Positions 48,508-62,662 of a stretch of DNA of 64,000 nucleotides are shown one piece after another; the first letter of the stretch is position 1; each line of letters begins with the position of its first letter. The stretch covers positions 1-64,000 of the forward strand of contig JAIUCV010001107.1 of NCBI GenBank assembly GCA_026724425.1. The letters are read 5' to 3'. This DNA comes from Erythrophleum ivorense (Eukaryota; Streptophyta; Magnoliopsida; Fabales; Fabaceae). Below the pieces are notes generated by a model. That model worked only from the letters and a program-made list of their open reading frames with translations. It ran no database searches and was not told where the DNA came from. The position numbers and the translations under genes were made by a program.

Positions 48508-51500
48508 TGTAACACCATAATTCTCTAGCTCATCTTAAGTCATTTCTAGGTTTCCTTCCATGCATAATACAAGAATTCCAAGGAAAGCCATTAAAAATAT
48601 TGTATTAAATTATGTTACGTCATAGATACATTTTTTGTTTCATGTCCCATGGACCATATGAACTCATCCATCTCATTCTTATATTTAAATACACAAATAT
48701 AACTTATAACCATCTCAAGAAATGGCCAAGAACTCGAGTAAATGGAGTATATACATAAAAATAATACATGCAGCCTCGGGGTTGATATTTCAATTTCTGT
48801 CATGAATTTTGAAAAATCATACCTAATTTTAGAAAAATCAAAATCAAGCACACTATATTATTCTAAAAGCTACAGATGTTGGATTTATTCTAAAAATAAA
48901 TCTAAACCACAATAGGGATGTCTAGCAACTGGAAATCGATGGAATAGTAACCAAGGTCGCCTGCCATTACTGGTACTATCATTGAACTAAAAAAAATTCA
49001 TATCTCTCTACTTAGATGTCCAATGGGGTAATCCCAGTGGCCATAGAAAACCTATTATGTCTAGTTTGTGCTTATAAAATTTTATGAGCATTGGACACCA
49101 TTTGATCTTCAAATGACGCAGTACAAGAAATTGACCATATGAACAATGCTTATACTAGAATAGCAGAAAAATGACAATTTTGGAAAATCATAATTAATTC
49201 CATAGAGCTTCAAATAATCTGGTCTTTATCTTTCCAAAAAACTCTGGATATGATCTATATGCATGCCAAATTTCATGGGCAAATTCATTCATTTGGTTAG
49301 ATTTTGATATTAGGTTGTAAAAATGCTCTTTTGGTGTCTTCTAAAGGTCCTAAATGGTCCACATTGGCTTCTAAGACAACCAAGGCCATTTAAGCACATG
49401 GGAAAGCACCAATATGGTATACTAAACATGTCTCAAAGGTGCATAAACTCAGATTTCACAAACTCACACTCTCACACCAAGGTATACAGAAGGATACTTA
49501 TGACAACTCTTGCCATTCAATACCCAAAATTTGCTATGTCATACATATGGCATCAAATTTCATTCATACATCAAATATTCATGAAATTACATATGTTCAT
49601 AAGCTCATACATCATATACAATGTTGGATTACACCATATGCCACTCATATGGCTACAAAATGGCAAAATCCCACACTTTGTTGTTAATCTTCTTCCTTTA
49701 GGCTTGGTGGCTTCCATTTCTTAGCTCACTTGGTCCACTTAGACATGTTAGACATGCGGGGAGGAATGAATGAGATTCTAGGAATCCCAATAGCTCTTTT
49801 CCCATTCAAACATACATAAAGAATGCAAATCCAAGTCTAAGAAGGCAAGCATGGCTATCATGGGACATGTAATCATTCATGAAATATTTCTAGCATTTAA
49901 GAAGTCATACAAAATATACATAGGCTTGCCAAGTAAGTGGTTTAACCGCATCCATTCTATTTATAGATTTTGGACTTGCCTCACTCATTTCTTACAAGGT
50001 TTCTAACTAAGCCTTGCTCTTGGGAGACTCTTAGCTTTGTCTCAACCATTCTTTAGAGTTCTTGGCTCATCCTTACCATGGCTAGGGGGCTTTTGGCTTC
50101 ACCACACTCAAGCAAACCAAGGCAAGTTCACAAAGTATCATTTGAATACATAAAATAATATCATAGTACCATGGCATATGAATACATGTGAGAACACTTT
50201 TTCATGGTTTAACATATACATACACACATTCAAAAATAAGATAAACATCCACTCATCCACAGAGAAAGAAGAGAGAGTTACCTTTATCACAAATGTACAC
50301 TTTCTTCCTTGAATTTAGTTCCTCTCCCATGACCACACACTCACAAGAAGGTTGGACTTGTTTTCCTTGGCCTAGACACATCATATGGAAGCCAATTACA
50401 CTATTGGAATAATTTATAAAGCCACACATTCATTAGAAAAGCTAGCTTGCTTCTGAGGTTCATTTATAGTTCTATAATGCACCTAATGAAGCAACCTTAT
50501 AAAAACATAATCTTAGTTCCATTCTTTCCATTCATCTAAGGTTTTTGACTCCTTTTAAACCTCTTGGAGTTATTATACAATTAATTCTAGGAGCCTAGCT
50601 AGGTGTTACTTCTTTAAGCTATAATATGGAACCTAAAGTTACATCTCATTATCCATGAATTCTAAAATTTTTTCAAGGCTTCCTCTCATCCTCTTCCATC
50701 ATATATGACTCAAAATCAAGCTTGGCACAAATTAAAACTACCCCTTGGTGCTTCATCTAGTTTAGACTAAAACTATACACCATATGAACACCAAGTGAGT
50801 TTGCTTTGTTTTCTTGATGGAAGACGTATGTGAGAACCTTCTAGGGATCGTAGGAGCTCATCCAAACACTCAATTTGGCCTAGGAATTCTTATATCAAAG
50901 TAGAATTTTAAAAGAATACCTGAAACCCTAACTTTGCTATCTTGAAATCGAATGGTTATTTTATTATTTCCTTTGCATATTCTTGTCCTTCTCCCTCATT
51001 TTCTTAAGATTCATCCTTGTTTTGGTTAGAAATTCAACTCCTTAGGGCTGGTCTTATATAGGGCGAAACATGCAAGAGGAAGAACAAGAAACATCAAGCT
51101 TGAAGTATGGCAAATACGTTGATTTCTTGGTTTCCTTGGCTTGATCTTCACTTGGCTTAGCGTCTCCTCTTGATTTTGAAAATTCCCCCTTTAGGTCTGA
51201 CCTCAAAACAGACCAAAAAGCTTCAATAAAACCATAGGAAAGAAGGGAAGATGGTGGAGAAAGAATTTGCTAAAGAGAAACCAAGAAAATCCATGAAAAA
51301 CCATACCTTTTCCTTGCCTTTTCTCCTCCCTTTCTTCTCTTCCTTGTGCACCTCACTCTCTTGGTTCTTTCTCTAGTTTAGGGTAGAAATAAAATGAGCT
51401 AAGCAAAGGGAAGAGTGGGGCATGGGGCTATATATAGGTAGGCTTAAGAAGTTGTTTCCAAAAATTTTAATTTTGTCTTTTAATCTTGGCATTTTCGTTT

Positions 51501-51985
51501 CTAGTCTATTTTAGTTCCTTTTTGGGAACTTCTTTTCTATCATAAAATTTATTCCCCAATCTTATAAAATGTCTTTAGAATCACTCAAATTGGAATTAAA
51601 ACCTTCCAAAACAAAAGGGTCAAATTTTGGGTCAATTGACGTTAGAAAATGTATATTAGAGAGGTGTTAATGTCTCAGAGTTTCCCATAATTTTTAGGGC
51701 CTCTGAGTACCCCATAGAACTCAATTTTGCCATTTAAAAAGCCTTCATGTGAAAATTCCAAAATTTGCTCAAAATTATGAAAATGCCAATACGTTATGTA
51801 ACAATTTTGTTGCTTTTCGTTTGGTTATTTTAGCCTCTGTTTTAAGGCACCTCTAGCCTCCTAATATCATTACTTAATGTCTAGATCATCATTCTAATTT
51901 TTCTAAAACTTAACTAATTCATTTCAGAGGACTTACTTTAAGAATGTATCCATTTCTGTCGTTTTTATGAAAACCTGACATTACA
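48508..51985 (-). mobile_element. element I 3' LTR
   Basis: On the minus strand it runs from TGTAATGTCAGG at 51985 to ...TATGGTGTTACA at 48508, 3478 bp. The polypurine tract and decayed pol adjoin on the right. The pentamer before the left end is AAAAC (48503-48507). The GTGAGG-type repeats are at about 49941-50105 and the AAAGGTAACTCTC block is near 50275, both minus strand. Its partner 5' LTR is not in the window. Confidence 0.92.
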
Positions 51986-54507
51986 TTTCTTCCCCTTTAA
52001 ATAAATTTCGTCCTCGAACTTTAGATAACATACCTCATAGAAAGAGTTTTGGATACTTCTTCATCTCTTCTTCTAGCTCCCAGGTAGCTTCTTCGGGAGA
52101 TAACCCATTCCAAACCATTTTACCAGAGGTATCATCTTATTCCGTAACTGCTTAAGTCTAACATCCACAATTCGATCTGGTGATACTATATATGATAGAT
52201 CATCCTATAACTGCACATTTTCTTACTCTATGACATGTGAGGGGTCGGGCTATTACTTTTTGAGCTGAGATACATGGAATACATTGTAAACTTGGCTCAA
52301 ATTTAAGGGAAAGGCAAATTTGTAGGCTACAGGTCCTACTTTATCAAGAATCTGGAATGAACCTATGTATTTTAGACTAAGTTTTTTACTTTTAATGGAC
52401 TGACCGATCCTTTTAATTGGAGACACTCTAATAAAGGCATGGTCTCCAATCTTAAACTCTAATGGCCGTCTACGTCTATCTACATAACTCTTCTGTTTAC
52501 TTTGAGCCATTAGGAGTTTCTTTCTTATAGTCTCAATTTTCCTAGAGGTTTGATCCATTAATTTTAGGCCTATGAGGCTTCTTTCTCCTAGCTCAACCTA
52601 ACACATCAGAGACCTAAACTTCCTCCCATATAATGCCTCATATAGTGCCATCTAAATACTTGCATGATAGTTATTATTATAGGAAAATTCTACTAGAGGC
52701 AAGTATATATCCTAGTTTTCTTTCATTCTGTAACACATGCCCTCAACATATCCTCTAAGATTTGGATGGTTCTCTCCATTTGACTATTTGTCTAGGGGTG
52801 ATAGGCTGTACTAAATCTTAACTTGGCCCTTGAAGCATCCTGTAATGATTTCTAAAAGTTTAAAGTGAACCTGGGATCTCTATCTGATACTATACTCCTA
52901 GGCACACCATGTAATCTCACTATCTCTCGGATGTATGGCTGGGCTAATTTATCTAGGGTATAAGTGACTTTTAATGCTAAGAAGTGAGTTGACTTTGTTA
53001 ATCTTTCCACTATTACCCATATAGCATCATACCCTGATGATGTCCTGGGTAAACCTATGATAAAATATATAGCTATGCTATCCCATTTCTACTTTGGGAT
53101 GTCTAGGGGTAGAAGTAACCCAGCTGGTTTTTGGTGCTTTATCTTAACTCTCTAACATACTAAACATCGAGAGACATACTCTACTATGTTTACTTTCATT
53201 CTAAGCTACCAAAACATTTTCTTTAAATCATGATACATTTTATTACTGCCTTGATGAATGGTGTATTTACTTTTATATGCCTCATCTAGTATTCTCTCTT
53301 TAATTTTTGTATTTTTATGCATATATAGCCTATCCCTATACCTCACTATGTCATCCTTAGATAGATTGAACTCCTGAGTGGTACACTAGGTTATTTGGAT
53401 TCTAATCTTGCTTATGTTCTTATATGTTTGTTGGGCCTCTCTTATTTGATCCCTTAGGTCATTTTCTATTCAGGTTTTGCCTATTAATAGTTTCCCTGAA
53501 TGCACCTCATATGAAAGATTCATATCTTTGAATCTCTTAATCAACTCTTGCTTTCTGATCATCATATAGGCCATATGTATGGATTTTCTACTCAGGGCAT
53601 CAACTACTACATTAGCCTTACTAGGATGGTATTTTAGTATAAGATCGTAATTTTTCAAGAATTCTAACCATCTCCTCTATCTCATATTTTATTCTTTCTA
53701 TTCAAATAAGTATTTAAGGCTTTTGTAGTCATTGTAAATTTCTATGGTTGGCCCATACAAGTAGTGTCTCCATATTTTCAAAGCAAACACCACTGCGGCT
53801 AACTCTAAGTCGTGTATGAGGTAATTCTCTTCATGAGGCTTTAATTGTCTAAAGGCATAAGCTACCACTTGGCCTTTCTACATAAGCACATATCATAACC
53901 CTTTCTTAGAGGCATCACTATAGAGTACAAAAGTCTCTCTAGGGTTAGGAAGTACTAAAAATGGGGTCATGGCTAACTTATGTTTCAACTCTTGAAAACA
54001 CTTCTCACATTTCTCATCTTACACAAATAGTACATTCTTTCTGGTAAGCCTGGTTAATTATATCGCTATATGAGAAAAGCCCTGAATGAACCTCCTGTAA
54101 TAACCTGCTAAACCTAGGAAGATCCTAATCTCTATCACTATCTTAGGTCTCTCCCACTATAACACTGCCTCTACCTTATGAGGATATACTACGATCCTTG
54201 CCTGGGAGATCGCATGGCCTAGGAATTGAACTTTAGTGAGCCAGAATTCATATTTATAAAGTTTAGCATATAACTGTCTCTCTCTTAAGGTTTCTAAGGT
54301 TAATCTCAAGTGTTGTTCATGTTCTTCCCTACTCTTAGAATAGATGAGAATGTTATTTATGAAGATAACTATAAATCTATTTAGGTATGGCTTGAACACT
54401 CTGTTCATGTAATCTATGAATACTATGGGTGCATTCGTCTACCTGAAAGGCATAACTAGAAATTCATAATGCCCGTACCTGGTTCTAAATGCTATCTTAG
54501 GAATATC
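51986..54507 (-). pseudogene. pol: element I pol remnant (RT to chromodomain)
   Basis: Read leftward: the C-terminal half of RT (54507 to about 54090) with the active-site pair changed to NN at 54352-54357, RNase H (about 54060-53470), integrase (about 53400-52240) with a zinc finger in degraded form and a GPF/Y module near 52350, and a frameshifted chromodomain ending at the stop 52035-52037. The polypurine tract AAAGGGGAAGAAA abuts the LTR at 51986-51998. Stops and frameshifts are frequent. The copy is cut at 54507 by LTR J; the point corresponds to about 63105 in L. Confidence 0.92.
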
Positions 54508-56894
54508 TATAATATTTGGTTCTCTGAAAATGAGAGAAAATGTGAGAAACATAACGTGTGGTTTCTTTATAAACGAATGAAATTCATCAAATACAAAAGG
54601 ATGTCCCACAAAATGAATTAGTTAAGCTCCTAAAAAAATTAGGAAGCATTCTAGACTCCTAAAAATGAGAATCCTAGGCTTAGACGGCAAGAAAAATGGA
54701 GCTAGAATGAAGAAACAAAATGTAATGAAAGGTTGACAAAACGTGAGGGCATTTTTGTCATTTTTAGCAAATTTTGAAATTCTCACAGGAGGGCTTTTTA
54801 AATAAAAATTTTGAATTCTTTAGGGTTTTCAGGGGCACTAAAAACCATGGGAAGCCCCGAAACAGCTAAAACCCTTTCGGTGGACATTTTCTAACAGCAA
54901 TGAACTTGAACTTTGACAGATCCATTTAGGAAGGTTTTAGCTTCGATTTGAGTGATTCCAAAGGCATTTTACTAAATTGGGAATCTAAATTTCATAATGG
55001 AAAAGATAGTTCTAAAAAAGAAGCTAAAACGAGTTAGAAACAAAAATGCTAAGAATGAAGGGCAAAATGAAAATTTTTGAAAAGTCCTTTTAAACCTCCC
55101 TATATATATGATGCGCCCCATCTTCCCCTTCATTTAGCCACACTTGTTTCTACCTTAGACCATAAGAAAACCCTAAGGGATGAGGTGCACCAAGAGGAAG
55201 ATGAAGGAAGGAGAAAAACAAGGTAGAAAGGTATGAATTTTCTTGGCTTTTCATGCTTCCTCTTTAGCAAACCTCTTCTTCTCCATTCCCCTTTCTTTCC
55301 TATGGTTATATTGAAGTATATGGATCTGTTTTAAAGGAAGAACAAAGGGGAAAATTCGGATTTGAAGAGAAGAGGTCAAAGAAAGGAAGATTCAAGCAAG
55401 AAAACAAGGAAATGCAAGGTAAAATCTCCATCCCATGATAGCTACTCCTTCCCCCTCCTTCTCCTTATTTTGCCCCATATATGTAGCTATAAGAAGGCTT
55501 GAATTTTGGGCATAACCAAGGGTGAATTCTATGAATTTAAGGGAGCAGAGTAAGAATATGCAAAGAAATTCAAGAAAAGGCCATTGATTTTTAAGGTGGC
55601 AAACCTTTAATGGGTTCTCTTGAAAATATGATTTGATGTAATTATTCCTATGCCTAAATGAATGTTTAAATGAGTTCCTAAGATCCCTAGAAGTCTCCCC
55701 ATATGAATTTTTCATGAGAAAATAAAGCAAACTTCCATGAAGGCTAAATAATGCATAGTCTCGGCCAAAGGGGTTGAGACACCTAGGGAGAGTTTTAAAT
55801 TTTTTCAAGCCTATTTTTGAGTCATATATGATAAGTGAAAATAAGGCAAAGCCTTGGAAAAAACTTAGGAGGCCTGGAAAATGAATTGGTGTCTTAGGTT
55901 CTATAATATGACCTAAAGAAGCAACATGTAGTTAAGCTCTTTATTTTAATTGTGTGATGACTCCAAGAGAATTAAAAGGAGTCAAGAATCATATATGAAA
56001 GGAAAGAATGGAGCTTAGAACTCATTTGATGGGTGTTGCTTCATTTGGTGTATTCTTGGAACCATAAAGGGGTTAATAGACTAAGTTAGTATTTAAGAAA
56101 GATGTGTGGTCTTAGAATTAACTCCATGAACCTAATTAGCTTCCATATAATGTGTCTAGGGCAAAAGAAGTGATATTCACCTTCTTGGGTTGTGAGATCA
56201 AGGGAGAGGACTCAAGACTCAAGGAAAAAATGTATAAATACAAGCAAGGTAGCTCACTCCTCCTTCTCTCATGCATGAATATATGCTTGGCATGTCTTTG
56301 AATGTGTGTATGTGTATTTTAAGCTATGAAAAATATTTTAACATGAGCTTTTGTTCCATGGTACCATGATGATGCATTATGTTTTCAAATGATGTTTGTT
56401 ATGTTTGCTTGAGAGTGAAGAAGCCAAGAACCCTTGGGCATAGTGAAAATGAGTCAAGAATTCTTAAAGTTGGTTGAGACAAAGTAAAGAGTATTCCAAG
56501 AGTGAGGTTGACTTCCAAGAGCAAGGTTGACTCAAAAACCTCTTAAAGAAATGGGTAAAGCAAGTCCAAAATCCATAAGTGAATGGGTGAGACTAATCCA
56601 CTTACTTAGCAAGCTTATGGATGTCTTGTATGACTTACTCACATGCCAAGATTACTTCTTGAATGTTCATGTTATTTAATATGCTCATGCATGCATTTAT
56701 AAGACATGATTTACATACTTTATATATGGTTGAAATGGGAGATGAGCTATTGGGATTCTTTGAATCTCATTCTCTTCTCTCCAATGTTCTAATATGCTAG
56801 GTGAACCAAGAGAACAAGGTAATAGGAGCCAACAACTTAAAAGATGAAAGTATGACATCAAAGTGTATGGATTTTGTTTCTTTAAGTCCATATG
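54508..56894 (+). mobile_element. LTR J (partial), inserted in RT of I
   Basis: Begins TATAATATTTGGTTCTCTG (consensus start TG, here TA) and follows solo LTR C in order to a point matching C at about 35694. The preceding pentamer ATATC (54503-54507) should be its left target duplication. The leader is at about 55140-55230, the CAAGGTAGCTCACTCC block at about 56246 and the GTGAGG repeats at about 56410-56600. It is broken at 56894 by L, so about 1.34 kb is missing. Confidence 0.9.
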
Positions 56895-59800
56895 TGTAAC
56901 ACTATAAATTCTAGCTCATTTCATGCTATCTTTATGCTTCCTATTAGACATCTCATTGGAGAATCAAAGGAATAGCATAAAAATAATGAATATTTTCACG
57001 TTGCATCATGTATAAAAATTTTGTTCAGTGTCATGTGGATCGTGTGAGCTCATACCATATATTCTCATATTTAATTACATGAATATAACTCATTTGGATC
57101 CTAAAATGCGGCTCACAACTTAAGAAAACCGAAATGAAGCATAAAACATGGAGGTTTATTTTCAGATAGATTTTGCCTCTTTTCTGTCCAAAATTTGAAA
57201 AATCATAACTAATTCTAGAAAAATAAAAAACATGCATTCTTAGTCCTTTTGGTAAGCTATGGATGTCTAAGTCACACTAAAAATATTTCTAGACCATAAC
57301 ATCCATCAAAGAGGACATTTGACATCCGAAAAGGTCTAGAGGTCAAACTACATTTTGGAACTGTCACAAAATTCTGCAGCAAATTTTGAAAATGTTCAAT
57401 TAATTTCACAAAAATCTAATCCATGCAAATGATACCAATATGGAAAGTTGTGGATGTTTGCTAGAGGGGAACAATATTTCTAGACCAGCTCAGGTATCTC
57501 AAACCTCAGAATTTAATAGAAAAGTAACTCAGGTCGGGCAAAACTTCTAATACTGGATAGAATGTTCAAAAATTTATATCTCCCTCTCTAGACCTCCAAT
57601 TGAAGTGCTTCTAGTTGGAAAGAGTAATGTGAATGCCTAGTTTCGCTATATAAAATTTCATGGCAATTGGACATCATATGAGCCTTGTCTGATGGAATTC
57701 ATTTTCGGACCAAATGAATAGTGCAGCAGACCAAATTTAGAAAAAATGTCAAGTTTGAAAATTCATCAAATATTCTGTAGACATCTAAAAATTATGCTCT
57801 TTAGCTTTCCAAAAAGCTCTTAATGAGACCTATTTTCATGCCAAATCTCACATCAAGACTAACTCATTTGGCCAAAAAATGACATAGGGTTCCATTATGG
57901 TCATTTTTGGCTCCATATGGGGTACCAAAGTGACCAAATGGTTTTCCCTTGGTCTTGGAACTTTTTGGGCAAGTCTAAAAGCACATTTAGGACTTATGTA
58001 AGCTCCCCAAATGGTTCCAAATCTCATACATCTCATTTTGGCCTTTTCATCCACACTTATGCATATTTCCATAAAGCCATTCATGAAGCTATAATGCCAT
58101 AACATACTCAATTTATATTCCATCATTCACATAACATATTCTTTCATTCATAAATTACATAATATCATAATTACATGTCTTAAGGGTCATAGACCATCTA
58201 CAACAACAATACATCATTAAGTATCATTATGGTTCTAAAAAGGCAAAAGTTAGACATATTGACGTCAATCTTCTTTCTTCAAGGTGGTTAGCTCCCATTG
58301 CCATGTCCATTTGGTCCACTTAGCATGTGAGATCATTGGAGAGGAGGGGATGAGATTCAAAGAATCCCAATAGCTCATCTCCCATTCAATCATACATAAT
58401 ATATGCAAAGTAAGCCTTAAAAATGCATGCATGGATATTATGGAAGTCATGAACATTCAAGAAGCAAGCTTGGCATGTGAACAAGTCATACAAAATATTC
58501 AAGAGCTCACCAAGTGTTTAGATTGGCCTCACACTTTTTCTCATGGATTTTGGACTTGCCTCACCCTTTCTTTGAGAGCTTTAGACTCAACCATACACTT
58601 GGGAGCCCACTTTGCTATTGGGAGACTCTTTATTTTATCTCAACCAATCTCAAGGGTTCTTGGCTGATCCTCACCATGGTTAAAAGTTCTTGGCCTTTCC
58701 ACACTCAAGCAAATTCAAACAAATATCATACATTCATTTGAAAGCATAATATGTCATTATGAAATCATAGCATCTAGAATTATGCTAGCATACTTTTCAT
58801 GGCTTGAAAATACACATACACACATTCTAAGACAAGCTAAATACACATCCATGCATGAGAGAAGGTTAGGAGAGCTACCTTGTGTACAATCACACACTTT
58901 TTCCTTGGAATTCAAGCCTCCTCTTTCAACCACAGACCCACAAACTTGTGTAGATGGTTTCTCTTGGCCTAAATACAATTTATGGAAGCCAATTAGGTTC
59001 ACGAAACAATCTCTAAGGCCATACTACTTGCTTAGATACTAGATTGTCCTATAAACCCCATTATGGTCCATACATACACCTAAAGAAGCAACACCCCTCA
59101 AATAATTTCTAGGCTTCATTCTTTCCTTTTAAATATGATTCTCGACTCCTTTTAAGCTTCTTGGAGTCATCACACTATTAAAACAAAAAGCCTAACATCA
59201 TGTTGCTTCTTTAGGTCATAATATGGAACGTAAGGCATCAAATCACTTTCTATGAGTTCTAAATTTTTTCCAAGGCCTCACCTCATTTTCATTCATCAAA
59301 TATGACTCAAGAATGGCCTTAGAAAAATTTAGAACTCTCCCTAGCTATATAAACTTGCTTAGGTCGAGACTATGGGCAATTTTGGCCTCCATGAAAATTT
59401 CTTTGTTTTCTTGAAGGAGGAAGCATGTGGGGAGAATCTTAAGGGTCTCAAGAACTCATTTAAACTCTTAATTAGACCTAATAATCATCACACAAAATCA
59501 GAATTTGGAAGGAATACTTGAAACCCTAGAATTTACATCTTGAAATCTAATGGTTATTTTGTTATTTTCTTTGCATATTCTTGTTCTTCTCCCTCAATTA
59601 CCTAAGATTCATGCTTGGTTAGGCTTAAAAATCAGATCCTGCTAGGGTTCCTCGTGTGTGTCGAATTGGAGAAGAAGAGGAATCAAGAATAGCAACCATA
59701 GGATGAAATTTTACCTAGTTTCCTTGCTTATTTTGGCTTGAATCTTGCTTTCTCTAAACTCCTCTCTTCAAATCCGAAATTTCCCTTGAATTTCTCCCTT

Positions 59801-60580
59801 GAATGAGATTTATAAACTTCATTTTAATCCAAGGAAACAAAGGAGAAGGGAGGAGAGGAGGTGTGGATGAAGAAAAGCATGAAAAATTACCATGGAAACA
59901 TACCTTAAACTTGGATTTTCTTCTCTTCTTCTTCCTCCTTTGGTGTGCCTCTCTCCTAGGGTTTTGCTTCTGGTTTGGGGCTGAATAATTGGAAGTTAAA
60001 TGGAGGAGAGTGTGAGGCGCCACCTATATATAGGTGTAGGAAAGTGACTTTCAAAAATTCTAATTTTTCCCTTCGTACTTTGCATTTTCGTTTCTCCTTC
60101 GTTTTAGCTCCTTTTTGAGAACCATCTTTTTCATTATAAAATTTAGGTTCCCAATTAAACAAAATGCTTTTGGAATCACTCAAATCAGAGCTAAAACCTT
60201 CCCGACCAAATTTGTCAAAGTTCAGGCACACCGACATTGAAAAACATCCACTGGAGGGGATTTAATTGTCCCTAGACTTCCCATGGTTTTCAGGGCCTTT
60301 GAGAACCTTGAAGGACTCAAAACTTTCATTTAAAAAGCCCTCCTATGTGAATTTCAAAAATTTCTCATAATTACGAAAATGCCATTACGTTTCGTAAGGT
60401 TTCCGTCAAATTTTGTTTCTTCATTCTAGCTCCGTTTTTCCTTTCGTTTGGGGCTTGGATTCTTATTTTTAGGAGTCTAGAATGTTGTTCAAATTTTTTA
60501 AGACTTTAACTAATTCATTTTAGGGAACTTGCTTTGAAAAAGTGTTCGTTTTCATCATTTAAAGAAAATTGGACATTACA
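56895..60580 (-). mobile_element. element L 3' LTR
   Basis: On the minus strand it runs from TGTAATGTCC at 60580 to ...ATAGTGTTACA at 56895, 3686 bp. The pentamer ATATG (56890-56894) is the left half of its expected target duplication. The leader and CAAGGTAGCTCTCC block (near 58875) and the repeat array (about 58520-58700) are on the minus strand. It is similar in layout to the LTR of I but clearly diverged. Confidence 0.93.
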
Positions 60581-60629
60581 ATTCTCCCTTCCTTTAAAAA
60601 TTTCGTCCTCAAAATTTAGATAACATACC
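60581..60629 (-). promoter_or_regulatory. polypurine tract and pol 3' motif of L
   Basis: Minus strand: TTTTGAGGACGAAATTTTT, then AAAGGAAGGGAGAA directly before the LTR start. Same arrangement as B. Confidence 0.88.
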
Positions 60630-60830
60630 TCATGGGAAGAGTTCTAAGTATTTCTTCCTCATATCATCCTCTAGTTCCCAGGTGGCTTCTTCAGGAGATA
60701 ACCCCTTCCAAACCACTTTTACTAGCGATATAGTCTTATTCCGTAATTGCTTGAGTCTAACGTCCATAATCCGATCTGGTGATACTATATATGACATAAC
60801 ATCCTGTAAACTGCACATTCTCATATTCTA
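60630..60830 (-). pseudogene. pol: chromodomain of element L
   Basis: C-terminal segment ending at TGA 60630-60632 with LKQLRNK, LVKVVWKGLS and EEATWELEDDM, followed by a KKY...LF end. It matches the B chromodomain closely, so L is the same clade. The segment itself is open; a frameshift near 60805 separates it from integrase. Confidence 0.9.
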
Positions 60831-62014
60831 TGACATGTGAGGGGTTGAGCTGGTACTTTTTAAGTCAGGAAACATGGAATACGTTGTGGATTTAGCTTAG
60901 GTTATGGGGAAGGGCTAGTTTGTAAGCCACATGTCCTACTTTATCAAGAATCTAGAAAGGACTTATGTACTTTGGACTGAGTTTTTTACTTTTTATGGAC
61001 CGACCTATCCCTGTGACTGGAGATACTCTAATGAAGACATGGTCTCTAATCTCAAACTCTAACGGCTGTCTACGTCTATCTGCATAACTTTTATGTCTAC
61101 TCTGAGCTATCAGAAGTTTCTTTCTAATGGTTTCTATTTGTTTAGAAGTCTGGTCCACTAATTCTGGGCCTATAAGGCTTCGCTCTCCTAGCTCAACCCA
61201 ACACATTGGGGACCTATACTTCCTCCCATACAATGCCTCATACGGTGCCATCTTTATACTTGCATGATAATTATTATTGTAGGCAAACTCCGCTAGAGGC
61301 AAGTATGTATCCCAGTTCCCTTTCATTTTTAAGACACATACCCTTAATATGTCTTCTAGGGTTTGGATGGTTCTCTTTGTCTATCCATCTGTCTGAGGGT
61401 GATAGGCTGTGCTAAATCTAAGTCTAGTACCTAGAGCATCCTGCAATGATCTCTAGAAATTCGATGTGAATCTGGGATTTCTATCTGACACTATGTCTTA
61501 GGTACACCATGCAGTCTAACTATCTCCCTGATGTACAGCTGGGCTAATTTATCTAGGGTATAAGTGGCTTTCATAGGTAAAAAGTGTGCTGACTTTGTTA
61601 ACCTATCGACTATTACCCATATTGCATTATACCCGATGATGTCCTGGGTAACCCCATGACAAAATCCATAGCTATACTATCCCATTTCCACTCTAGGATA
61701 TCAAGGGGTTGAAGTAACCCAGCTGGTTTCTGGTGTTCTATTTTCACTCTCTGGCATACTAGACATTGGGAGACATACTTTGCTATATTTGTTTTCATTC
61801 TAGGCCACCAGAACATTTTCTTTAGATCCTGGTACATTTTATTACTACCTGGATGAATAGTGTACTTGCTCTTATGTGCCTCATCTAATATCTTCTCTTT
61901 AATTTCTATGTTTCTAGGCACATACAGCCTATCCCTATACCTCACTATATCATCCGTAGACAGATTGAACTCTTGAATGCTACCCTGGGCTATCTGGGCT
62001 CTAATCTTAGTCAT
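60831..62014 (-). pseudogene. pol: integrase of element L
   Basis: Minus strand: zinc finger with HKSKYTIHPG and CLVCQ (about 61900-61755), the WKWDSIAMDF aspartate (near 61680), the SD-R aspartate region (near 61475), the catalytic glutamate position changed to lysine at 61375-61377, then the EFAYNN and GPF segments. One-base losses near 61630 and 61495 and a stop next to the lysine break it. It cannot encode an active integrase. Confidence 0.92.
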
Positions 62015-62662
62015 ATGATCATTTGTCTATTGGGCCTATCTTATTTGATCTCTCAGGTCATTTTCTATTCAAGTTTCACCCATTAATAATTTCCCCAAAT
62101 ACACCTTGTAGGAGAGACTCATATCTCTGAATCTCTCAATCAATTCCTGCTCTCGGATTATCATAAAGGCCATATGTATGGATTTTCTACACAGGGTATC
62201 AACTACCACATCAACCTTACTGGAATAGTATTTCAATGTAAAATTATAATCTTTCAAAAATTCTAACCATATCCGTTGTCTCATATTTAACTCTTTCTGT
62301 TCAAATAATTATTTAAAACTCTTATGGTTGCTGTAAATTTCTATTGTTGCCCCATACAAGTAGTGTCTCCATATTTTCAAAGCAAACACCACCGTGGCTA
62401 ACTCTAGGTTGTGTGTGGGGTAGTTTTCCTTGTGAGGTTTCAACTATCTAGAAGCAGAAGCTACCACTCGGCTTTTCTACATAAGAACACATCCTAACCC
62501 TTTCTTTGAGACATCATTGTATACTACAAAAGTTTCTTTAGGGTCGGGGAGTACTAAAACTGGGGCCGTGGTTACCTTGTGCTTTAGTTCTTGAAAACTA
62601 CTCTCACAAATTTTATTCCACACAAACGGAATATTCTTTCTGGTAGGCCTGGTCAGTGGCAT
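62015..62662 (-). pseudogene. pol: RNase H of element L
   Basis: Minus strand: LTRPTRKNIPFVW and FQELKHKVTTAPVL, the VVYNDVSKKGLGCVLM block with the first catalytic aspartate retained, and farther on the LKYYSSKVDVVVDTL segment, where the usual ADALSRK is altered to DTLCRK. Several stops lie between the blocks (62280-62475). Confidence 0.9.

Noticed and set aside
55392..55808. 138-residue minus-strand frame
   Set aside because: Located antisense within LTR J, disrupted in the matching part of C, with no recognisable motif.
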